Origin: Haemophilus paraphrohaemolyticus
Lineage (GTDB): Bacteria; Pseudomonadota; Gammaproteobacteria; Enterobacterales; Pasteurellaceae
Reading direction: 5' to 3'
NCBI RefSeq assembly: GCF_002015045.1
Contig: NZ_MUXX01000019.1
Location: forward strand, 29,404-93,403
Length of the DNA: 64,000 nucleotides
Shown: positions 22,062 through 31,743 of the stretch, piece by piece
How the letters are laid out: every line of letters begins with the position of its first letter
How positions within the stretch are numbered: the first letter of the stretch is position 1
Notes under the pieces: model-generated
What the model was told of the DNA's origin: nothing
What the model saw: only the letters and a program-made list of their open reading frames with translations
Database searches by the model: none
Translations under genes and position numbers: made by a program

Positions 22062-22160
22062 TTATTCGTCAAATTTACCTGTTTTCTCAATCTTTGTCGT
22101 AACAAATACGGCAAAGTAAATTGCGAGAAACATACCAAAAAACCAAGTTAAATAAAACAT
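22062..22160 (-). CDS. cydX: Cytochrome bd oxidase small subunit CydX
   Basis: A 32-aa ORF: MFYLTWFFGMFLAIYF, then AVFVTTKIEKTGKFDE. The single membrane helix with an N-terminal MxYxxWxxG pattern is the CydX family signature. An AAGGAGC ribosome site precedes the ATG at 22160, 9 bp after cydB. Needed for stability and activity of cytochrome bd in E. coli. Confidence 0.95.
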   Translation of the reverse strand: MFYLTWFFGMFLAIYFAVFVTTKIEKTGKFDE

Positions 22161-22169
22161 AATTGCTCC

Positions 22170-23306
22170 TTAGTATGCTGTTGCGTGGTTTTCTTCAATG
22201 AATTTTGCATCAAGACGACCAAACATTTTGATGTAAGACCAAATAGTATAGCACAATACGATTGGTACAAAGAAACACGCTGCATAGAACATAACGGTTA
22301 AGGTGTTAAGGCTTGCAGTTGAATCCCAAACAGTTAAGCTCATTTCTGGATGAGAAATTGAAGGCATAATGAATGGGAACATAGAAACTGCTGCGGTTAA
22401 GATAACACCAATTTGCATTAAAGATGATGCAAAGAACGCAGTACCTGAGCGGTTTGCTTTAGATGCAACGATGGTTAATAATGCACCGATGACTGCAATT
22501 GCAGGTACAATCCAAAGCACAGGCATTTCAGCATAGTTTTTAAACCAAGCAGATGTTTCAACAGCTACAGTTTTGTTGGTTAATGCAGAAACTGCGTTGT
22601 GATCTAATTGGCTTGTGATCACAAAACCTTCTTTGAAGTATAACCAAACACCCGCTAATACAAATGCAACTAATGTTACGGTTGCCGCTAATTGTGATAC
22701 GCCACGTACGCGGTTGCGTAATTCAGCCGTGGTTTTCATTTGCAACCAAGTCGCACCTTGAGTAGTTAGCATAAATAAACTCACCACGCCGCATAATAAT
22801 GCGAATGGATTTAATAAGCCTAAGAATGTACCCGTATAAGTTACTTGATTGATGTTATTAAACTCAAATGGTAAGCCTTGTAATAAGTTACCGAACGCCA
22901 CACCGAAAATAAGTGACGGCACGAAACCACCGATGAATAATGCCCAATCCCAAGCATTACGCCATTTTGGTGAGTCGATTTTCGCACGGTACTCAAAGCC
23001 CACTGGACGGAAGAATAATGCTGCAAGCACTAATATCATTGCCAAGAAAAAACTTGAGAATGAGGTTGCATATACAGTTGGCCACGCTGCGAAGATCGCA
23101 CCACCACCTGTTAATAACCAAACTTGGTTACCATCCCAGTGAGGTGCAATTGAGTTGATCATCACACGACGTTCTGTATTGCTTTTACCCACCACAGGTA
23201 AAAGCGTTAATACGCCCATATCAAAGCCATCGGTAATTGCAAAACCGATTAACAATACAGCAATTAAGATCCACCAAATAAAGCGGAGAACTTCATAATC
23301 TAACAT
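22170..23306 (-). CDS. cydB: Cytochrome d ubiquinol oxidase subunit II
   Basis: 378 aa (E. coli 379). Multi-helix membrane subunit; N-terminal WWILIAVLLIGFAITDGFDMGVLTLLP and HWDGNQVWLLTGGGAIFAAWP are family hallmarks. Supports the heme-bearing CydA in the high-affinity, non-proton-pumping terminal oxidase. Starts 10 bp after cydA. Confidence 0.98.
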   Translation of the reverse strand: MLDYEVLRFIWWILIAVLLIGFAITDGFDMGVLTLLPVVGKSNTERRVMINSIAPHWDGNQVWLLTGGGAIFAAWPTVYATSFSSFFLAMILVLAALFFRPVGFEYRAKIDSPKWRNAWDWALFIGGFVPSLIFGVAFGNLLQGLPFEFNNINQVTYTGTFLGLLNPFALLCGVVSLFMLTTQGATWLQMKTTAELRNRVRGVSQLAATVTLVAFVLAGVWLYFKEGFVITSQLDHNAVSALTNKTVAVETSAWFKNYAEMPVLWIVPAIAVIGALLTIVASKANRSGTAFFASSLMQIGVILTAAVSMFPFIMPSISHPEMSLTVWDSTASLNTLTVMFYAACFFVPIVLCYTIWSYIKMFGRLDAKFIEENHATAY

Positions 23307-23316
23307 TGTCTACTCC

Positions 23317-24870
23317 TTATTTCGCAGATTGCTCAAAGTAGTATTTACCTGTTTTTAATGCACTTGGACCTAAACGACCATATTTGAACATTAAATACAT
23401 TTCTACTACTAAGAAGATTGTATATAAACCACATAATAAACCAATTGCAGTCCATAATTCAGCCACAGTTAAGTGAGAAGCCGAAATACCTGTTGGTAAC
23501 ACTTCATAAACTGCCCAAGGCTGACGTGCGAACTCAGCTAAGAACCAACCAGCTTCAATGGCAATCCATGGTAATGGCATAGACCATAATACCACTTTAA
23601 GTAACAATTTGTTTTTACCTACTGTACCACGGAAGTTAAAGAAGAATGCTAAGCCAATGATTAAAGACATTAGCATACCAGAGCCAACCATCATACGGAA
23701 CGCCCAGAAGTTAGGACCTACATTTGGAATAGTTGCATCTGCTGCTTTAATAATTTGTTCTTCTGTTGCCGCTGTAATATTATCGCCTACGTATTGTTTT
23801 AACAATAAACCAAAGCCAAGATCTTTTTGAACTGCTTGGAATGCTGCTTTTTCTTCTTCTGTATAGTTACCAGAACGAAGTTTTTCTAATAAAACAACTG
23901 CTGTAGCACCGTTACGTACACGCTCAATATTTTCTTTACGAATATCATTTAAGCCTTTGATTTCAGTATCTAAAGAACGAGTTGCCACTAAACCGCCAAG
24001 GTATGGGATTTGAATTGCAAAGTCGTTTTGACGAGCTTTAGAGTTTGGAATTGCAATTGCATTAAATGCCGCAGGTGCTGGGTGAGTTTCCCATTCAGCT
24101 TCCATGGCTGCTAATTTAACAGGTTGTGCTTTACCGATTTCATAACCAGATTCATCACCCATAATTAATACAGATAAAATAGCGAACAAACCAAAACTTG
24201 CCCCCACTGAGAATGAACGTTTTGCAAAGCCTAAATCACGACCTTTTAAGATATAGTAAGCACTGATGCTTAATACAAAGATCGCACCACAGGTATAGCC
24301 TGCAGTTACAGTATGTAAGAATTTACTTTGAGTCACTGGGTTTAAAAGAAGATCAGTAAAACTGGTCATTTCCATACGCATTGTTTCAAAGTTAAATTCT
24401 GAACCTACTGGGTTTTGCATCCAGCCGTTCGCTACTAAGATCCACATTGCAGAGAAATTAGAACCAAATGCCACACAGTATGTTGCTAATAAATGTTTTT
24501 TCTTAGACAGACGCTCCCAACCAAAGAAGAATAAACCCACGAAAGTTGATTCTAAGAAGAACGCCATTAAACCTTCTAATGCTAAAGGTGCACCGAAGAT
24601 ATCGCCTACATAGTGAGAGTAGTATGACCAGTTTGTACCAAACTGGAATTCCATGGTAATACCAGTCGTTACCCCAAGAGCAAAGTTAATACCGAATAAC
24701 TTACCCCAGAATTTAGTCATATCTTTATAAACTTCTTTTCCTGTCGTTACATAAAGTGTTTCCATCACTACAAGCACAAAAGAAAGACCTAATGTAAGCG
24801 GCACAAATAAGAAGTGATAGAGAGCAGTTAAAGCAAACTGCAAACGCGAGAGTTCAACAAAGTCTAACAT
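23317..24870 (-). CDS. cydA: Cytochrome d ubiquinol oxidase subunit I
   Basis: 517 aa from the ATG at 24870 ([12 protein letters not shown]), which has AGAGG 7 bp upstream and matches the E. coli start; the ATG at 24885 has no ribosome site. Heme ligands are expected at His19 (ALYHFLFVP), the His in [14 protein letters not shown], and the Met in [14 protein letters not shown]. Contains the periplasmic quinol-oxidising Q-loop around residues 245-375. Oxidises ubiquinol and reduces O2 at low oxygen tension. Confidence 0.98.
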   Translation of the reverse strand: MLDFVELSRLQFALTALYHFLFVPLTLGLSFVLVVMETLYVTTGKEVYKDMTKFWGKLFGINFALGVTTGITMEFQFGTNWSYYSHYVGDIFGAPLALEGLMAFFLESTFVGLFFFGWERLSKKKHLLATYCVAFGSNFSAMWILVANGWMQNPVGSEFNFETMRMEMTSFTDLLLNPVTQSKFLHTVTAGYTCGAIFVLSISAYYILKGRDLGFAKRSFSVGASFGLFAILSVLIMGDESGYEIGKAQPVKLAAMEAEWETHPAPAAFNAIAIPNSKARQNDFAIQIPYLGGLVATRSLDTEIKGLNDIRKENIERVRNGATAVVLLEKLRSGNYTEEEKAAFQAVQKDLGFGLLLKQYVGDNITAATEEQIIKAADATIPNVGPNFWAFRMMVGSGMLMSLIIGLAFFFNFRGTVGKNKLLLKVVLWSMPLPWIAIEAGWFLAEFARQPWAVYEVLPTGISASHLTVAELWTAIGLLCGLYTIFLVVEMYLMFKYGRLGPSALKTGKYYFEQSAK

Positions 24871-24885
24871 CTCAAACCTCTTCAT

Positions 24886-25289
24886 CTTGATAATATGAAA
24901 TACGATTAATTATTCGATACCGAATAATGCCCCACAAAACTTTGACCCAAAGCAAAGATCTACCCCACATAGGTAATCAGAGTTTCAGGCGACTATTCTA
25001 CCTGTTATTGAAAAAATAAAAAACCGCCCCTATTAACAGGAACTTAACCTTTGTATTGAAATAATTCAACTTTTAGCAAAATTTTTTAATAAATTAAGAA
25101 AAAAGATCAAAATATGTTACCTCTCAAGAGGTAAAATTAAGTTATTCTTTTGAGAAAGATCAAAAAAAATCTGATTTTTAGCCATCTGCTCTTGCTGACT
25201 TTTTCATTTAAGCGTGCTAATCTCTTAGCGATTTAAGTCATTTTTATTTAGATTGAAAGCTTTTAGCTATAATAGAAAAAGGTAAAACT
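24886..25289. promoter_or_regulatory. Divergent regulatory region between cydA and a small exported protein, with FNR-like site
   Basis: About 400 bp, very A/T rich, no convincing ORF. TTGAGAAAGATCAA at 25150-25163 matches the FNR box TTGAT-N4-ATCAA at nine of ten positions. TTACCTCT-CA-AGAGGTAA at 25117-25134 is a perfect 8-bp palindrome that could be an operator. Oxygen control of cydAB by FNR and ArcA is known in related bacteria; which promoter these sites serve is not decidable here. Confidence 0.55.
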
Positions 25290-25619
25290 ATGCTAAAAAA
25301 ATATTTTCTTCTCTGTTTTCCAATTTGTACCAGTGCATTATTTTCCACAAGCGTACAAGCCCAAGTAAAAACCTCGTCTCTTACTATTGAAAAACCAGAG
25401 GTTATTAAACTTATTCCACAATGTGAAAATATGTTTAACGTTGCAAATACGCTTATTAAAGATGCAGAAAGACAACCAGGTACACACACTCAAGTAAAGC
25501 GTTTAAAAAATAAGCTAACAGAAACCCAAAAACAATTGCTCGCAATGGAAGAAAGCTTACAGCAGAAAAGTTGTGAGAAAGGATTAAATGCATTAAATAC
25601 GTTGAAGCAAAAACATTAA
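25290..25619 (+). CDS. Small exported helical protein of unknown function
   Basis: 109 aa. The signal peptide is MLKKYFLLCFPICTSALFSTSVQA, with cleavage after residue 24. The mature part is Lys/Gln/Glu-rich, with two cysteines (CENMFNVAN and QQKSCEKGLNAL) that could form a disulfide between two helices. It resembles the small Pasteurellaceae exported proteins grouped as DUF5339, but that link is from memory and uncertain. Ribosome site AAAAGGTAAAACT. Confidence 0.7.
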   Translation: MLKKYFLLCFPICTSALFSTSVQAQVKTSSLTIEKPEVIKLIPQCENMFNVANTLIKDAERQPGTHTQVKRLKNKLTETQKQLLAMEESLQQKSCEKGLNALNTLKQKH

Positions 25620-25630
25620 ATTTCAGATAT

Positions 25631-25675
25631 AAAAAATACGGTAAAATCATATTTTTAGTATTTGATTTTACCGTA
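25631..25675. terminator. Terminator between convergent genes (after lipoprotein e(P4))
   Basis: A perfect 13-bp stem, TACGGTAAAATCA (25637-25649) with TGATTTTACCGTA (25663-25675). On the minus strand it is followed by TTTTTT, so it mainly serves the phosphatase gene. Confidence 0.85.
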
Positions 25676-25693
25676 CCATAAAATTCCTATAAA

Positions 25694-26536
<843 letters not shown>

Positions 26537-26618
26537 TTAAATAGACAAATTAAATAAATAGAGAGCGGTCATATTTTTACGGGAATTTGCAAATGTTCCA
26601 AGTAGAAATATTTAGATT

Positions 26619-26634
26619 TGTGATTTAGATCACA
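26619..26634. promoter_or_regulatory. CRP-binding site upstream of lipoprotein e(P4) gene
   Basis: TGTGATTTAGATCACA is a perfect TGTGA-N6-TCACA CRP box, about 100 bp upstream of the phosphatase start. This is the canonical class, not the competence (CRP-S) class. Confidence 0.8.
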
Positions 26635-26765
26635 TTTTATAGTGTTTTAGCTAAAAAATTTTTTAAAGACACGCTAGAAAAAATTGTTGTTAAACCGCTA
26701 AAGCTACACACCTAATAAAAAATTGTTGCTAGCATTTATTTTTAAAAATAGTTCAGTTCGGTAAA

Positions 26766-27377
26766 TTAAGCCGCAACCATTACCATCGCTGGGCGTAATA
26801 CACGGCCTTGCAATGTATAGCCTTTTTGTAACACTGCGCAGATGTGGTTTGGCTCAATACCTTCAGCTGGCTGCATTGAAATCGCTTGGTGAAGCTCAGG
26901 ATTAAATGCTTCTCCAACAACGCCAACTGCTTCCACTCCAAATTTAGCTAAGGTCGAAATAAATTCTTTGTGGGTCATTTCTACGCCATCAACTAACACT
27001 TGTGTTGTTTCATCAGTAACAGCATTATCTAATGCGGCTAAACCACGTTCAAGATTATCAACAACAGTTAGTAGCTCTTTTGAAAATTTTTCTAATGCAA
27101 ATTTATGAGCTTTTTCGACATCTTGCTCAGCACGACGGCGAATATTTTGAATTTCTGCTTGGGCACGTAATTGAATATCTTTTTCACGGGCATCAATTTC
27201 TGAAACGTAAATTTCTAATTCATTGATACGAGCGTAAGCTGCAGCTAATTCTGCTTCTACAGGTTGCTCTTCTCTATTTTCTGATTGTACTTGCTCTTCA
27301 ACCGCTTCAGGTTGTTGGAGTTCTACATTTTCTTGTTCTGTGCTTTGCTCTTGTGCTTTTTCTTGTTGAGTAGTCAT
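26766..27377 (-). CDS. grpE: Nucleotide exchange factor GrpE
   Basis: 203 aa. An acidic, Glu/Gln-rich disordered N-terminus (1-45), a long coiled-coil helix (about 45-100, with [23 protein letters not shown]), then the beta-rich head that opens the DnaK nucleotide cleft ([20 protein letters not shown] and [18 protein letters not shown]). dnaK is not adjacent; HscA in this window is a different Hsp70 that does not need GrpE. Confidence 0.97.
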   Translation of the reverse strand: MTTQQEKAQEQSTEQENVELQQPEAVEEQVQSENREEQPVEAELAAAYARINELEIYVSEIDAREKDIQLRAQAEIQNIRRRAEQDVEKAHKFALEKFSKELLTVVDNLERGLAALDNAVTDETTQVLVDGVEMTHKEFISTLAKFGVEAVGVVGEAFNPELHQAISMQPAEGIEPNHICAVLQKGYTLQGRVLRPAMVMVAA

Positions 27378-27492
27378 ACAAAATCCTCTTAAATTCAGTG
27401 AAATAAAATCGGATTTAATATAATAGCAAATTAGCGAAATTCAAGAAGAATAGGAAAATAAATCCTTCTTCAGGGCAAAAAAGGCTTGCAAA

Positions 27493-27522
27493 ATGTGGGG
27501 GGTAGCTTAAAATCCTTTCGAT
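27493..27522 (-). promoter_or_regulatory. Candidate heat-shock (sigma-32) promoter for grpE
   Basis: On the minus strand, ATCGAAA (27516-27522), a 15-base spacer and CCCCACAT (27493-27500) resemble the sigma-32 elements CTTGAAA and CCCCATNT. Distance to the grpE start is about 115 bases. The -35 match is partial, so this is a candidate only. Confidence 0.4.
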
Positions 27523-27609
27523 TTCATTGCCATTGATTGGTGTGGAAGATTCGTCAAACTTCGGAGAAATCCGACCGCTTTTATCTTTTTTCTTAACGGA
27601 GAAAACTAA

Positions 27610-28689
27610 ATGAAAAAATTCGCAGGTTTATTCGCTGCAGGTGTGGCTTCATTGGCATTAACAGCTTGTAATGAAGAAAAGGCAAAAACAACTGAGGCTG
27701 CTGCCCCAGCTGATGCTGGCACTGTTCACTTATATACTTGGACTGAGTATGTACCTGAAGGTTTGTTAGATCAATTTCAAAAAGAGACTGGTATTAAAGT
27801 TGAGGTATCTAGCCTTGAATCTAACGAAACAATGTATGCGAAGTTAAAACTTCAAGGTAAAGATGGCGGTTATGATGTAATCGCACCTTCCAATTACTTT
27901 GTGTCTAAAATGGCAAAAGAAGGAATGTTAGCGGAGCTTGATCACAGCAAATTACCCGTTATCGCAGAATTAAACCCTGACTGGTTAGACAAACCTTACG
28001 ATAAAGGTAACAAATATTCATTACCTCAACTTTTAGGTGCCCCAGGCATTGCATTTAATACTAACAACTACAAAGGCGACCAATTCACCTCTTGGGGGGA
28101 TTTATGGAAACCTGAATTTGCGAACAAAATCCAATTATTAGATGATGCACGTGAAGTGTTCAATATTGCATTATTGAAATTAGGCAAAAACCCGAACACA
28201 ACTGATCCTGAAGAGATCAAAGCGGCTTATGAAGAATTGAAAAAATTACGTCCAAACGTACTTTCATTCAGCTCTGACAACCCTGCAAACTCATTCATCT
28301 CAGGTGAAGTATCTGTAGGTCAATTATGGAACGGTTCTGTGCGTATTGCGAAGAAAGAACAAGCACCTATTGATATGGTGTTCCCAAAAGAGGGCCCGGT
28401 ACTTTGGGTTGATACTTTAGCTATTCCAGCGAACTCAAAAAACAAAGAGAACGCACATAAGTTAATCAACTACTTATTAAGTGCTAAAGTTTCTGAGCAA
28501 CTTACCCTTGCAATCGGTTATCCAACTTCAAATATGAAAGCATTAGAAGTATTACCGAAAGAGATCACGCAAGACCCTGCGATTTATCCAACACAAAAAG
28601 TGTTACAAGAATCACAATGGCAAGATGATGTGGGTGATGCAATTGAACTTTACGAGAAATATTACCAAGAGTTAAAAGCGTCTAAATAA
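27610..28689 (+). CDS. potD: Spermidine/putrescine ABC transporter substrate-binding protein
   Basis: 359 aa. Here it is a lipoprotein: lipobox LALTAC with Cys20. Mature part shows HLYTWTEYVPEGLLDQFQKETGIKV, GYDVIAPSNYFVSKMAKEGM and WVDTLAIPANSKNKENAH, the PotD polyamine pocket layout. It is a stand-alone gene: the potABC membrane genes are absent, so it must pair with a transporter encoded elsewhere. Confidence 0.95.
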   Translation: MKKFAGLFAAGVASLALTACNEEKAKTTEAAAPADAGTVHLYTWTEYVPEGLLDQFQKETGIKVEVSSLESNETMYAKLKLQGKDGGYDVIAPSNYFVSKMAKEGMLAELDHSKLPVIAELNPDWLDKPYDKGNKYSLPQLLGAPGIAFNTNNYKGDQFTSWGDLWKPEFANKIQLLDDAREVFNIALLKLGKNPNTTDPEEIKAAYEELKKLRPNVLSFSSDNPANSFISGEVSVGQLWNGSVRIAKKEQAPIDMVFPKEGPVLWVDTLAIPANSKNKENAHKLINYLLSAKVSEQLTLAIGYPTSNMKALEVLPKEITQDPAIYPTQKVLQESQWQDDVGDAIELYEKYYQELKASK

Positions 28690-28703
28690 TTTAGATGTGT
28701 AAG

Positions 28704-28730
28704 AAGAGCTGGATTTACCAGCTCTTTTTT
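28704..28730 (+). terminator. Terminator after potD
   Basis: AAGAGCTGG-ATTTA-CCAGCTCTTTTTT: a 9-bp GC-rich stem with a T-run, touching the stop codon of the convergent rimK gene. Confidence 0.95.
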
Positions 28731-29637
28731 ACATACAGAGCAAAACATAATCTACCATCATTCCAGCAATATCTTTACCTGAAATCTTTTCAATTCCTTC
28801 TAAACCAGGGCTCGCATTCACTTCTAAAATCATCGGGCCTTGGTTTGTGCGAATCAGATCAACCCCTGCAACATCTAGTCCAATAGCTTTGGTCGCTTGA
28901 ATCGCAATCATCTTTTCTTCTTCTGTTAGGTCAATGCTTTCAGCTTTACCACCTTGGTGCAAATTGGCACGAAAATTGCCATTGCCTGCAGTGCGCTGCA
29001 TACCTGCAACGACTTGCTTACCAATCACAAAAGCACGAATATCCTGCCCTCGGGTTTCTGCGATAAAATCTTGTACTAACGCTTTTTCTCCTGCTTGTTT
29101 TAACGTTTCTAGCTTATTTAAGGCTATGGCTTTTCCTTCACATAACTCCACGCCAGTACCTTGCATACCAACTAATGTCTTAAGTACGACAGAAGGAGAA
29201 TGCAAAACCAATTGTGAAGAGCTTTCAACTAATTCGCCAATGTAGCTTGTTGAGGGAATAGGCAAGCCGTAAGCGGCAAGCAATTGCAAACTTTGCCATT
29301 TGTTTCGAGCCAATCGAAAAGCGTGGGCATTATTTAGCACTTTCGTTTTTTTAATTTCAAAATGCTGCAACACATAACAGCCCATCTCTGTGCTGGTTGC
29401 GCCAAACCGAGGAAGTACCGCTTGATATTTATCGAGTTCTAATTCTTGTTCAGGCGTTTGATAGAACAATCTAGCGGTCGATTTTCCTTCAACATTTGCA
29501 AGTTTAAGCAGCATTCGATTGGGATCGAGTATATCGAGGGAAATGCCACGCTGTTCGCACGCAGTTTTAATCCGTTGGCAGCTATATAAACGTGGTTCTC
29601 GGCAAAGCATTAACCATTTAATAGAGGAATTCGCCAT
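28729..29637 (-). CDS. rimK: RimK-family alpha-L-glutamate ligase
   Basis: 302 aa (E. coli RimK 300). ATP-grasp fold: VVLKTLVGMQGTGVELCE (nucleotide loop), DFIAETRGQDIRAFVIG, RTAGNGNFRANLHQGGKAESIDL and the metal-binding GPMILEVNASPGLEGIE. RimK adds glutamates to ribosomal protein S6. The stop of radA is adjacent (start of rimK at 29637 touches the radA stop), so the two are coupled. Confidence 0.92.
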   Translation of the reverse strand: MANSSIKWLMLCREPRLYSCQRIKTACEQRGISLDILDPNRMLLKLANVEGKSTARLFYQTPEQELELDKYQAVLPRFGATSTEMGCYVLQHFEIKKTKVLNNAHAFRLARNKWQSLQLLAAYGLPIPSTSYIGELVESSSQLVLHSPSVVLKTLVGMQGTGVELCEGKAIALNKLETLKQAGEKALVQDFIAETRGQDIRAFVIGKQVVAGMQRTAGNGNFRANLHQGGKAESIDLTEEEKMIAIQATKAIGLDVAGVDLIRTNQGPMILEVNASPGLEGIEKISGKDIAGMMVDYVLLCM

Positions 29638-31016
29638 TACAAATTGCCTAAAATATCTAACGCATCACTGAGTTTTTTCACACCAAAAACTTCCATTCCC
29701 TTAATTGATTTTTTAGGCATATTGCCAAAAGGCACAATGGCACGCTTGAAGCCGTGTTTTGCCGCTTCGGAAATACGCTCTTGACCGCTTGGAACAGGGC
29801 GAATTTCGCCCGCTAATCCAACTTCGCCAAATATCACAAGATCTTGCGGAAGCGGTCGATTTCTAAAGCTCGAAATTAAGGAGAGAATTAAGGTTAAGTC
29901 CGCACTGGTTTCAGTCACTTTTACCCCACCTACTACATTGACAAACACATCTTGGTCTGACATTTGCAAACCGCCGTGGCGGTGTAAAACAGCAAGCAGT
30001 AACGATAGACGGTTATGATCTAAACCCACAGCCACACGGCGAGGATTAGCGAGCATAGAGTGATCGACCAAGGCTTGAATTTCCACCAAAAGCGGACGTG
30101 TGCCTTCCCAAAGTACGACCACCGAACTGCCTGAAACTTGCTCTTCGCTACGGCTCAAGAAGATCGCGGATGGATTTTTGACTTCGCGAAGACCTTGTTC
30201 TGTCATTGCAAATACACCCAATTCATTTACCGCTCCAAAACGGTTTTTTTGGCTGCGCAAGGTGCGGTAGCGAGAGTCTGATTCACCCTCTAACAAAAGT
30301 GAAGCATCAATCGCGTGTTCTAAAACTTTCGGACCTGCAAGCGTGCCATCTTTGGTTACGTGTCCAACCATAATAATTGCCACTTGACGGGTTTTCGCAT
30401 AACGAGTGAGGAATGAGGCGCATTCACGTACTTGTGAGACCGAACCTGGCGAGGATTGGATATCGGAAAGGTGCATCACTTGAATAGAGTCAATTACCAT
30501 AATTTTCGGCTTTTCTTGATCGGCAATATTACAAATATGCTCAACCGAGGTTTCAGAAAGCATTTTGAGATGTTCAGTTGGCAAGCCTAAACGGTTCGCG
30601 CGCATTGCCACTTGTTGGAGCGACTCCTCACCTGTGACATATAGTGTAGGAATTTCTTTAGATAATCCGCACATCACTTGTAGCAGCAACGTACTTTTCC
30701 CCGCACCAGGGTGGCCACCAATCAGAATGGCTGAACCAGGCACGACACCGCCCCCCAACACACGATCGAGTTCGTTAAATCCGCTACTAAAACGAGGTAC
30801 TTCTTGCAAACTAATTTCAGAAAGTGCTTGTACTTTGCCTGAAGTTTCGCCCGCATAGCCACTAAAGCGGTCGTTTTTTTTACTTTCTTTGGCAGAAACC
30901 AAACGAATTTCGCTGATGGTGTTCCACGCATAGCACTCTTTACACTGTCCCATCCACTTGGAATATTCTGCGCCACAATCGCTACACACATAAGCTGTTT
31001 TTGGTGCTTTTGCCAT
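29637..31016 (-). CDS. radA: DNA repair protein RadA
   Basis: 459 aa from the ATG at 31016 (MAKAPKTAYVCSDCG), which has GAGG 6-7 bp upstream and gives the E. coli length (460); the upstream ATG at 31061 adds an implausible hydrophobic tail. Domains: a four-Cys zinc finger (CSDCG ... CKEC, residues 10-30), a RecA-like ATPase with Walker A GGHPGAGKST and the RadA-specific KNRFG motif, and a C-terminal Lon-protease-like domain. A branch-migration factor in recombination, also used in natural transformation in other bacteria. Confidence 0.97.
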   Translation of the reverse strand: MAKAPKTAYVCSDCGAEYSKWMGQCKECYAWNTISEIRLVSAKESKKNDRFSGYAGETSGKVQALSEISLQEVPRFSSGFNELDRVLGGGVVPGSAILIGGHPGAGKSTLLLQVMCGLSKEIPTLYVTGEESLQQVAMRANRLGLPTEHLKMLSETSVEHICNIADQEKPKIMVIDSIQVMHLSDIQSSPGSVSQVRECASFLTRYAKTRQVAIIMVGHVTKDGTLAGPKVLEHAIDASLLLEGESDSRYRTLRSQKNRFGAVNELGVFAMTEQGLREVKNPSAIFLSRSEEQVSGSSVVVLWEGTRPLLVEIQALVDHSMLANPRRVAVGLDHNRLSLLLAVLHRHGGLQMSDQDVFVNVVGGVKVTETSADLTLILSLISSFRNRPLPQDLVIFGEVGLAGEIRPVPSGQERISEAAKHGFKRAIVPFGNMPKKSIKGMEVFGVKKLSDALDILGNL

Positions 31017-31097
31017 ATTAAACCTCAACCCTAAACTGAAAAATTGACGAAATACTATCAAAAAATACTGAATGAATAAACACTGAAATTTTTATTT

Positions 31098-31115
31098 TTT
31101 CGAGCAGGCTCGAAA
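31098..31115 (+). promoter_or_regulatory. CRP-S-like palindrome upstream of type IV pilin gene
   Basis: TTTCGAGC-AG-GCTCGAAA is a perfect inverted repeat. Laid on the CRP frame it reads TTCGA-N6-TCGAA, four of five bases per half matching the Sxy-dependent CRP-S core TGCGA-N6-TCGCA. The pil genes belong to the Sxy/CRP-S competence regulon in H. influenzae. The centre is about 100 bp before the pilin ATG. Confidence 0.55.
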
Positions 31116-31207
31116 ATTTAAACATTGGTACTCGCTAAAACAGAAAAAATCCGCAAACTTTAAGGGCGTGAATAACACGCGTATTGATTTAAAAGGAAAT
31201 TTAACAA

Positions 31208-31675
31208 ATGAAATCTTTAATAAAAAAGTCACTTTTTCTTAAGCCTTCAAAGGCATTTACTCTCATTGAATTGATGATTGTTATTGCTATTATTGCCATT
31301 CTGGCGACCATTGCGATCCCTTCCTACACCACTTATACACAAAAAGCGGCACTCTCTGAACTTTTACGAGCATCTGCTTCATATAAATCAGATGTGGAAG
31401 TTTGTATTTACAACACTGGCAATGTGGCAAATTGTTCAGGCGGCTCAAATGGTGTGCAGGCAAATAAAACCTCAAGCGACGAAACTAAATACTTGAAATC
31501 TGTTTCTGTCGCAAGCGGGGTAATTACGGTAGCAGGTAAAGGCAATATTGATGGCTTTGGTTACACAATGACGCCAACCTTTAGCTCAAATACGATTAGC
31601 TGGAAAACAACTTGTACAGGTTCTGATACGAGTTTATTCCCTGCAAATTTCTGTTCTACAGGCTCAACAAACTAA
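31208..31675 (+). CDS. apfA: Type IV major pilin (prepilin)
   Basis: 155 aa. A 16-residue basic leader precedes the cleavage site at KA/FTLIELMIVIAIIAILA. Position -1 is Ala rather than the usual Gly, as I recall for the A. pleuropneumoniae pilin too; Glu21 is mature Glu5. The hydrophobic helix is followed by a short globular head with cysteines at CIYNTGNVANC and CTGS...NFC. Subunit of type IV pili for adhesion, twitching or DNA uptake. AAAAGGAAA ribosome site. Confidence 0.96.
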   Translation: MKSLIKKSLFLKPSKAFTLIELMIVIAIIAILATIAIPSYTTYTQKAALSELLRASASYKSDVEVCIYNTGNVANCSGGSNGVQANKTSSDETKYLKSVSVASGVITVAGKGNIDGFGYTMTPTFSSNTISWKTTCTGSDTSLFPANFCSTGSTN

Positions 31676-31689
31676 TAGCATCAATTCCA

Positions 31690-31715
31690 AGCGGTCAATT
31701 TTGACCGCTCTTTTG
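31690..31715 (+). terminator. Inverted uptake-signal terminator between apfA and apfB
   Basis: AGCGGTCAA-TT-TTGACCGCT (31690-31709) is a perfect palindrome built from two opposed uptake-signal cores, followed by CTTTT. It should attenuate read-through so that pilin is made in excess over the assembly proteins. Confidence 0.8.
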
Positions 31716-31743
31716 CTAATAAATCACTTATAACAAAAAAACT

